Source: JASEHD01 sp964471945 (GTDB taxonomy: Bacteria; Bacteroidota; Ignavibacteria; UBA10030; SZUA-254). From it: 46,246 nt of DNA. A model generated the notes under the pieces. The model was not told the origin of the DNA, ran no database searches, and saw only the letters and a list, made by a program, of their open reading frames with translations. Both the position numbers and the translations under genes were made by a program. Positions 41,515 through 46,246 of the stretch are shown here, one piece after another; the stretch's first letter is position 1, and the number at the start of each line of letters is the position of its first letter. Location of the stretch: positions 1 to 46,246 of the forward strand of contig CAYYIJ010000008.1 in assembly GCA_964471945.1 (NCBI GenBank), given 5' to 3'.

Positions 41515-42075
41515 CTATTTAATTTTTCTGTAATGATATTTAATTTTCGGTTCTGAAACTTTAAATCCTATTTCTCTTTTCGGTTTTTCCGGAGGTTCAA
41601 TCAATCTGTGTATCGCTTCAACTATAGATTGAATCTCTTTATCATGAGTATCAATTCGAGATTCGAGCAGCATAATTTTCTTAGCAAGTTCACGCTGAGT
41701 CGCAAGAAACTCTCTGAGACGTACAAATGCTTTGACGATTAAGATGCTCATCTTTATTGCTCGATCACTCTTTAGAACGGAAGCTAGCATCGCAACACCG
41801 TGTTCCGTAAATGCATACGGCAATACTGATGAATGTTTTAGTGTATCGAACCGGTGCCAATTTGTCACCAGTTCATCTCGTTCTTTCCGAGTTAGCTTGA
41901 ACATAAACTCACTCGGGAAACGTTCTCTATTCCGTTTCACCTGTCGGTTTAAATATTTTGTTTCCACTGCATAGAGATCAGCAAGATCACGATCGATCAT
42001 TACTTTATAACCTCTGATAATAAATATCCGTTGTTCGATCAAACCTACAGGTATTATGGATTTTGATTTAATCAA
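41515..42075 (-). CDS. ORF6N-domain protein
   Basis: 186 residues. The N-terminal IEQRIFIIRGYKVMIDRDLA, DLYAVETKYLNRQVKRNRER and FPSEFMFKL are the ORF6N DNA-binding domain common in phage and mobile genes; AFTEHGVAMLASVLKSDRA follows. The C-terminal part is a coiled-coil helix (about 120-155) and a basic tail. Such proteins occur in many Bacteroidota/Chlorobi genomes as single genes. It lies between aspS and the HMG-CoA synthase gene on the same strand, 9 bases from aspS, an insertion-like position. Its function is unknown. Confidence 0.9.
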   Translation of the reverse strand: MIKSKSIIPVGLIEQRIFIIRGYKVMIDRDLADLYAVETKYLNRQVKRNRERFPSEFMFKLTRKERDELVTNWHRFDTLKHSSVLPYAFTEHGVAMLASVLKSDRAIKMSILIVKAFVRLREFLATQRELAKKIMLLESRIDTHDKEIQSIVEAIHRLIEPPEKPKREIGFKVSEPKIKYHYRKIK

Positions 42076-42084
42076 GAGATATGT

Positions 42085-43854
42085 CTAAGTGATTTTTATA
42101 TGCAACTCTTTTAACTGTTCATGATCGACTTCTGATGGTGATTCATCCATCAACGACATTGCGCTTGTTGTTTTTGGAAACGCAATAACATCGCGAATAG
42201 ATTTCTCGCCACAAAGCAACATGCAAATTCGATCGAAGCCAAAAGCAATACCACCATGCGGCGGCGCACCGTAACGGAACGCTTCCAGTAGAAACCCGAA
42301 CTTCTTTTTAGCTTGTTCTTCATTTATTCCAAGCAGGTTAAATACTTTTTGCTGCAAATCTCTATTATGAATACGAACACTTCCACCTGCAATTTCGTTT
42401 CCGTTAAGTACAAGATCGTATGCTCTTGCTCGCGCCTTTGACGGATCAGAATTGAGCAGATGATTATCTTCAGATTTAGGCGATGTAAAAGGATGATGCA
42501 TCGCTACGTACCGTTTTTCCTTATCATCGAATTCAAACATCGGGAAATCGGTAACCCACAACAAATTATTTTTTGTTTCATCTATTAGTTTTAATCTGTT
42601 CGCAATCTCAAGTCGTAGCGCACCGAGAATTGTGTAAGTTTTCATCCACACGTCTGAGATTACAAGAATCAAATCTCCTGCTTTAGCATTCATTTTTTTT
42701 ATGACGGAATTCAGAATTTCTTTCCCGACAAATTTCTCTATCGGAGATTCTACTCCTTGTTCAGTTACTTTCATCCACACCAACCCGCCGGCACCAAATG
42801 CTTTTGCAAAGTCGGTGAGGTTATCAAGCTGACTTCGAGAGTAACTTGCACATTGTGGAGCAACAAAACCTGCTACCACACCACCTTTTTTCACAACATC
42901 GGCAAAGACTTTGAATCCTGAATTCTCAACCAACTCATTGATCTTTACAAACTTCAAATCGAATCGCGTATCAGGTTTATCAGAACCGTATGTTTCGTTT
43001 GCTTCTTGATATGTCAATCTTGGAAAAGGAGTGTGAAGATCGCTTCCTTTTATCTCTTTGAAAAATCGTTTCATCAATCCTTCGGTCACCTTATAAATAT
43101 CTTCTTCATCGATGAAAGACATTTCAACGTCGATCTGAGTGAACTCCGGCTGACGATCAGCACGCATATCTTCATCTCGGAAACATTTCACAATCTGAAA
43201 ATATCTATCCATTCCTGCAACCATCAGAATCTGCTTATATGTTTGTGGCGATTGCGGAAGTGCATAGAACTTACCATGATGAATCCTGCTCGGTACTAAA
43301 TAATCTCTCGCTCCTTCTGGAGTACTTTTCATGAGTATCGGTGTCTCGACTTCAATAAATCCTAATTCATCGAAATAATTTCGTGTGACTAAATACATTT
43401 TGTGGCGAGTGATAAGGTTCTTCTGAAGAGGTGATCGACGTAAATCTAAATAACGATATTGTAGTCGAGTCTCTTCAAAAGCTGTAATTTCATTATCGAT
43501 AGGAAATGGCAGCGTATCAGCTTTATTGAGAACAGTCATCTCCTCAGCTATAACATCGATTTCACCCGTAAGCATTGATGGATTTACCATTCCATCGGGA
43601 CGATGCTCAACCTTACCGCTTACAGAGATTACATCTTCATTTCGAAGATCACTCGCCATCTTGTGTAAATCAGGTTTCGATTCAGGATTGAATACTACTT
43701 GTGTTTTACCATATCGATCACGAACATTTACAAAAACTAATCCACCTAAATTTCTATGTGAATCTACCCAACCGGCAAGAGTTACAATCTCACCGATATT
43801 TTTTGAAGTTAATTCGCCACATGTATGTGTTCGTTTATTAAATTGCATTTGCAA
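42085..43854 (-). CDS. aspS: Aspartyl-tRNA synthetase, bacterial type
   Basis: 589 residues, the usual bacterial length with a GAD insertion domain. The anticodon-binding OB fold is at the N-terminus (VTLAGWVDSHRNLGGLVFVN). The class II motifs follow: motif 2 FRDEDMRADRQPEFTQID, the GAD-like middle (about 290-410), MFEFDD and HHPFTSP, and motif 3 GIAFGFDRICMLL. Whether it is discriminating or also charges tRNA-Asn cannot be told here. A promoter (43883-43911) is just upstream. The start may be M1 or M3. Confidence 0.97.
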   Translation of the reverse strand: MQMQFNKRTHTCGELTSKNIGEIVTLAGWVDSHRNLGGLVFVNVRDRYGKTQVVFNPESKPDLHKMASDLRNEDVISVSGKVEHRPDGMVNPSMLTGEIDVIAEEMTVLNKADTLPFPIDNEITAFEETRLQYRYLDLRRSPLQKNLITRHKMYLVTRNYFDELGFIEVETPILMKSTPEGARDYLVPSRIHHGKFYALPQSPQTYKQILMVAGMDRYFQIVKCFRDEDMRADRQPEFTQIDVEMSFIDEEDIYKVTEGLMKRFFKEIKGSDLHTPFPRLTYQEANETYGSDKPDTRFDLKFVKINELVENSGFKVFADVVKKGGVVAGFVAPQCASYSRSQLDNLTDFAKAFGAGGLVWMKVTEQGVESPIEKFVGKEILNSVIKKMNAKAGDLILVISDVWMKTYTILGALRLEIANRLKLIDETKNNLLWVTDFPMFEFDDKEKRYVAMHHPFTSPKSEDNHLLNSDPSKARARAYDLVLNGNEIAGGSVRIHNRDLQQKVFNLLGINEEQAKKKFGFLLEAFRYGAPPHGGIAFGFDRICMLLCGEKSIRDVIAFPKTTSAMSLMDESPSEVDHEQLKELHIKIT

Positions 43855-43882
43855 ACAGATTTATATGAATTAAAGTGATTGA

Positions 43883-43911
43883 AATATATGGAAAAAGTGG
43901 TAGAGTAACAA
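43883..43911 (-). promoter_or_regulatory. Candidate promoter of aspS
   Basis: Minus strand TTGTTA (43906-43911), 17-base spacer, TATATT (43883-43888), with the -10 about 28 bases before the aspS ATG. The -35 box shares its last base with the T-tract of the terminator that ends the upstream transcript, a compact terminator-promoter pair. Confidence 0.5.
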
Positions 43912-43947
43912 ATAAAAATGCCGTGCAAATCAATCATTGCACGGCAT
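43911..43947 (-). terminator. Rho-independent terminator after the TIG-repeat gene
   Basis: A perfect 11-bp stem, ATGCCGTGCAA/TTGCACGGCAT (43918-43928 and 43937-43947), with an 8-base loop. On the minus strand the stem is followed by TTTTTATTTG. It lies 25 bases after the stop of the gene at 43972. Strong and well placed. Confidence 0.9.
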
Positions 43948-43971
43948 CAGGAGAACAGTATGTTAGTACGA

Positions 43972-45486
43972 TTATTTGATGAATATCATCTGTTTTACAC
44001 CTGAGAATACTTGTCCTTCCTTATTTTCAGCTTTCATCTGATAGAAGTACTGACCCGAAGCTAAATTAGAAGAGTTGAAGTTCACGGATCGCTTACCCGC
44101 ATTAAGCTCTTCTTGATTAAGTAATGATTCAACAAGCTGTCCATTAGAATTATAAACCTTCAACGTCACGATTGAAGTGGTTGGTAAATCAAAACTAATA
44201 GATGTAGTAGGATTAAACGGATTTGGATAATTTTGCGCTAAGGAATAATTATCAGGGATGTTGGAACTTATATTATTCCCCTTATTACCATCGCTAATAC
44301 TCTTCGGAGATACAACCAAAAATATTAAACTGTTCGATTCGATGCCGCCAAGTGATGGATAAGCGACGTTGATCCTTTTTTTACCTGTAGTGCTTATATC
44401 AAGGTCGAGGATACTAACAATTATTTCCGTCGAACTGAGATACGTCGTTGGTCGTATGTTACCATCGATTTTACCTACTGTGGATGGTGTAAAGTTCTCG
44501 CCGATAACTTTCATTAGGAAACCTCTCTCGCCCGCATACTTTACTGCTGGAGTTATCTTAGAAATACTAAGGGATTGAACGACTACTACATCGAATGATA
44601 TTGGAGCAGACATACCTCCTCCGGGTAACGGATTTGATATAACAATTTCAAATTGTCGCGGTTCCAACATATAGATTCTTGTAATGTTAACCTGTAAGGT
44701 CGTTGAATTTATATAAGTGAATATCAATTCTTCATCATCAAACATCACACTCGAAAACGGCGTAAAACCAGTTCCTGAAAGCGTCATGGTAAAAGCTGGA
44801 TCACCGACACATTTTGTTTCAGGTGAAATACTTTCTAACTGGGGGACAGGATAAACTACGTTTAGATTAACAGCATTTGAGATTCCACCACTATTCGAAT
44901 TATTAAATACAGTTATCTCGAATCCACCACTCATGCTTAAATCTTCAGGACTGAGCTCTGCCATTAATTTTGTATCATTAATAAAGGTGGTCGGACGATC
45001 GATACCGTTAAAACGAACCACGCAATTTGAAGAAATATTTTCTCCATTTACTTGAAGTGTAAGGTCGGAAGAACCGTAGAACTTAGTATCTGGTAAAATA
45101 CTGACAATTCTGTGTTCATGATGAATGACTGAAAATATCGTAACATTCGATGTCCCACCGCCAGGTGCTGGATTCACAACCGATACTTTGAAGATACCAG
45201 AATTTGAAATATACGACTTTGGAACGGCAGCTTGTAACTCCGAACTGCTGAGAAATGTTGTAGATAAATCATAATCACCAAAGATCACTTTTGTGCTACT
45301 AATAAAATTTTCACCGGATAAGATCATCGTAAATCCATCACTTCCAACATATATTGTAGACGGTGAAATTGAATTAAGATTAGGAAGTGGATTTTCCTCT
45401 GCGCTACTGAAGACAAACAGTAACATTATTAGGAAACTGATTAATATGATTCTGTTTAGAATTATATTTGACTCGACTTTTTTCAT
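43972..45486 (-). CDS. IPT/TIG-repeat secreted protein with type IX sorting domain
   Basis: 504 residues from the ATG at 45486, chosen because GGAGG lies 5 bases before it; a TTG four codons earlier overlaps that SD. A signal peptide (ILNRIILISFLIMLLFVFSS) is followed by four Ig-like IPT/TIG repeats of about 90 residues, each opening with a SISPSTIYVGSDGFTMIL- or SISPETKCVGDPAFTMTL-like strand and ending in NPAPGGGTSN-type turns. The last about 75 residues (YPNPFNPTTSISFDLP ... ASGQYFYQMKA) are a C-terminal sorting domain of the type IX secretion system. The protein is probably surface-anchored or released. A terminator follows it, so it is a separate transcript. Confidence 0.9.
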   Translation of the reverse strand: MKKVESNIILNRIILISFLIMLLFVFSSAEENPLPNLNSISPSTIYVGSDGFTMILSGENFISSTKVIFGDYDLSTTFLSSSELQAAVPKSYISNSGIFKVSVVNPAPGGGTSNVTIFSVIHHEHRIVSILPDTKFYGSSDLTLQVNGENISSNCVVRFNGIDRPTTFINDTKLMAELSPEDLSMSGGFEITVFNNSNSGGISNAVNLNVVYPVPQLESISPETKCVGDPAFTMTLSGTGFTPFSSVMFDDEELIFTYINSTTLQVNITRIYMLEPRQFEIVISNPLPGGGMSAPISFDVVVVQSLSISKITPAVKYAGERGFLMKVIGENFTPSTVGKIDGNIRPTTYLSSTEIIVSILDLDISTTGKKRINVAYPSLGGIESNSLIFLVVSPKSISDGNKGNNISSNIPDNYSLAQNYPNPFNPTTSISFDLPTTSIVTLKVYNSNGQLVESLLNQEELNAGKRSVNFNSSNLASGQYFYQMKAENKEGQVFSGVKQMIFIK

Positions 45487-45556
45487 TTTATCCTCCAAGA
45501 TAAATTTTTGTTATTATATTTCATCACTATTTTGTATTTATTCTTCTATGGAAAAC

Positions 45557-45572
45557 TACAAAATAGATGCCA
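45557..45572 (-). promoter_or_regulatory. Near-match sigma-54 promoter upstream of the TIG-repeat gene
   Basis: Minus strand TGGCAT-CTATT-TTGT. The -24 element TGGCA matches well and the spacing to the -12 element is right, but the -12 reads TTGT instead of TTGC. It lies about 71 bases before the ATG. The neighbouring gene encodes a sigma-54 activator, which raises its interest without proving it. Confidence 0.3.
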
Positions 45573-45678
45573 GTGCTTTAATAGATTTCAATGGAAAAAT
45601 CGAAAAGTCATAACTCATTATAAGATAATTAATTATGGTCATCAGAAGAATATCGATATCAATTATAGGCGGGAAAGA

Positions 45679-45699
45679 AATTTGTAACTTCTACAAATT
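45679..45699. terminator. Hairpin between the sigma-54 activator and the TIG-repeat gene
   Basis: Perfect 8-bp inverted repeat AATTTGTA/TACAAATT with a 5-base loop, 44 bases after the stop of the activator gene. Only a broken T-tract follows on the minus strand (TTTCTTT), so it may be a weak terminator or a protein-binding palindrome. Confidence 0.35.
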
Positions 45700-45742
45700 A
45701 CAAACTTGGTACTACATTTATTTCAAAATCTAAGATGTCTTC

Positions 45743-46246
45743 TCAATTTTTATATTGAGCAATCTTAGTATACAATGTTTTTAGACTGATCCCTAATATT
45801 TTTGCTGCTTTATTTTTATCACCTTTTTCGTTTTTCAAAACGGATGAGATGTGTAACCGCTCAATTTCTTTAATCGTAACATTTGTCCCAATTTGATTTG
45901 TTAGCTCACTTGATGAACGAGATTGTATTAGTTTCTTGTGGGGAATCATAATATCAGAAGGTTGAATAATATCACCACTTGAGAGAATTATTGAACTTTC
46001 GAGAACATTTTCCAATTCGCGTATATTTCCGGGCCACTCATAATCTAAAAGCAACGCACTCACCTCCGGATGGATAGTTTTTTTTATCCTTGCCCTCATT
46101 TTATTCTTGAAGAAATTCTCAACTAACAATGGTATATCTTCACGTCTTTCTCGGAGAGGAGGAATAAGTATTGAAATGACATTAAGACGAAATAGCAAAT
46201 CCTCTCGAAATCTTCCTTGATCGACTTCCACCCTGAGGTCCTTATT
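45743..46246 (-). CDS. Sigma-54-dependent transcriptional activator, C-terminal part (runs off the window)
   Basis: The reading frame is open to the window edge, so the N-terminus is missing. Visible are the end of the AAA+ sigma-54 interaction domain (NKDLRVEVDQGRFREDLLFR, PPLRERREDIPLL, YEWPGNIRELENV) and a C-terminal Fis-type helix-turn-helix (KNKAAKILGISLKTLYTKI). This is the NtrC-type architecture; the missing N-terminus is most often a receiver domain. It activates transcription from -24/-12 promoters using ATP. The nearest downstream gene is the TIG-repeat type IX cargo gene. Confidence 0.92.
   Translation of the reverse strand, partial: NKDLRVEVDQGRFREDLLFRLNVISILIPPLRERREDIPLLVENFFKNKMRARIKKTIHPEVSALLLDYEWPGNIRELENVLESSIILSSGDIIQPSDIMIPHKKLIQSRSSSELTNQIGTNVTIKEIERLHISSVLKNEKGDKNKAAKILGISLKTLYTKIAQYKN

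Overview
The window looks like a chromosomal segment of a low-G+C bacterium from the Ignavibacteriota/Chlorobi side of the Bacteroidota. Three things support this: a secreted protein (43972-45486) ends in a type IX secretion sorting domain with the NYPNPFNPTTSI signature common in that lineage; there is a complete MoxR-Bat operon; and SD-led genes sit beside TTG/GTG starts. No rRNA, CRISPR array, integrase or intact transposase was seen.

Layout. 1-5700: a solo P-loop ATPase faces a four-helix membrane protein. Then come two tRNA-Arg genes (ACG and TCG anticodons) that bracket a response-regulator/GspE-like ATPase pair, followed by small genes including a thioredoxin-fold lipoprotein. 5929-27156: a long minus-strand surface-polysaccharide cluster. 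It is read from a cupin epimerase and RmlB through Wza, Wzz, Wzx, methyltransferase, glycosyltransferases, Wzy, the initiating WbaP-type phosphosugar transferase and a Wzi-like barrel, into a GT2-phosphotransferase fusion. It then runs into housekeeping genes (accA, a thioesterase, a Trm112-like protein, nadC) and a second flippase. A TTGACT-N17-TAGATT promoter precedes the first gene. 27383-36027: the moxR-DUF58-batD-like-batA-batB-batC-batD-batE operon, almost all overlapping or abutting. 36028-37570: a graveyard with an IS5-type transposase relic and a small membrane-protein gene broken by two short inverted-repeat elements. 37580-46246: an orphan antitoxin-like gene, a zinc-ribbon/SH3 membrane protein, an archaeal-style HMG-CoA synthase/thiolase/OB-fold module split by a decayed toxin-antitoxin pair, an ORF6N gene, aspS, a TIG-repeat type IX cargo protein, and the C-terminal part of a sigma-54 activator.

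The most unusual content lies between the genes. (1) A family of roughly 105-121 bp elements shares the terminal inverted repeat AGAGACTTCTGAAA and makes 3-bp target duplications. There are four copies, two of them 120/121 identical and more than 9 kb apart, and two copies interrupt one gene that can be read through once they are removed. (2) Heptanucleotide tandem repeats sit exactly at gene junctions of the Bat operon. One inverted pair encloses a shrunken four-helix-bundle gene and fits flush between the moxR stop and the DUF58 start. Another inverted pair has become the N-terminal coding region of the next gene. Together these suggest small mobile cassettes that insert at operon joints without breaking genes.

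Other points: a phosphosugar-transferase domain without its catalytic Asp-Glu pair fused to a glycosyltransferase, a GspE-like ATPase lacking its His box, and a RelE-like toxin lacking its middle strands.
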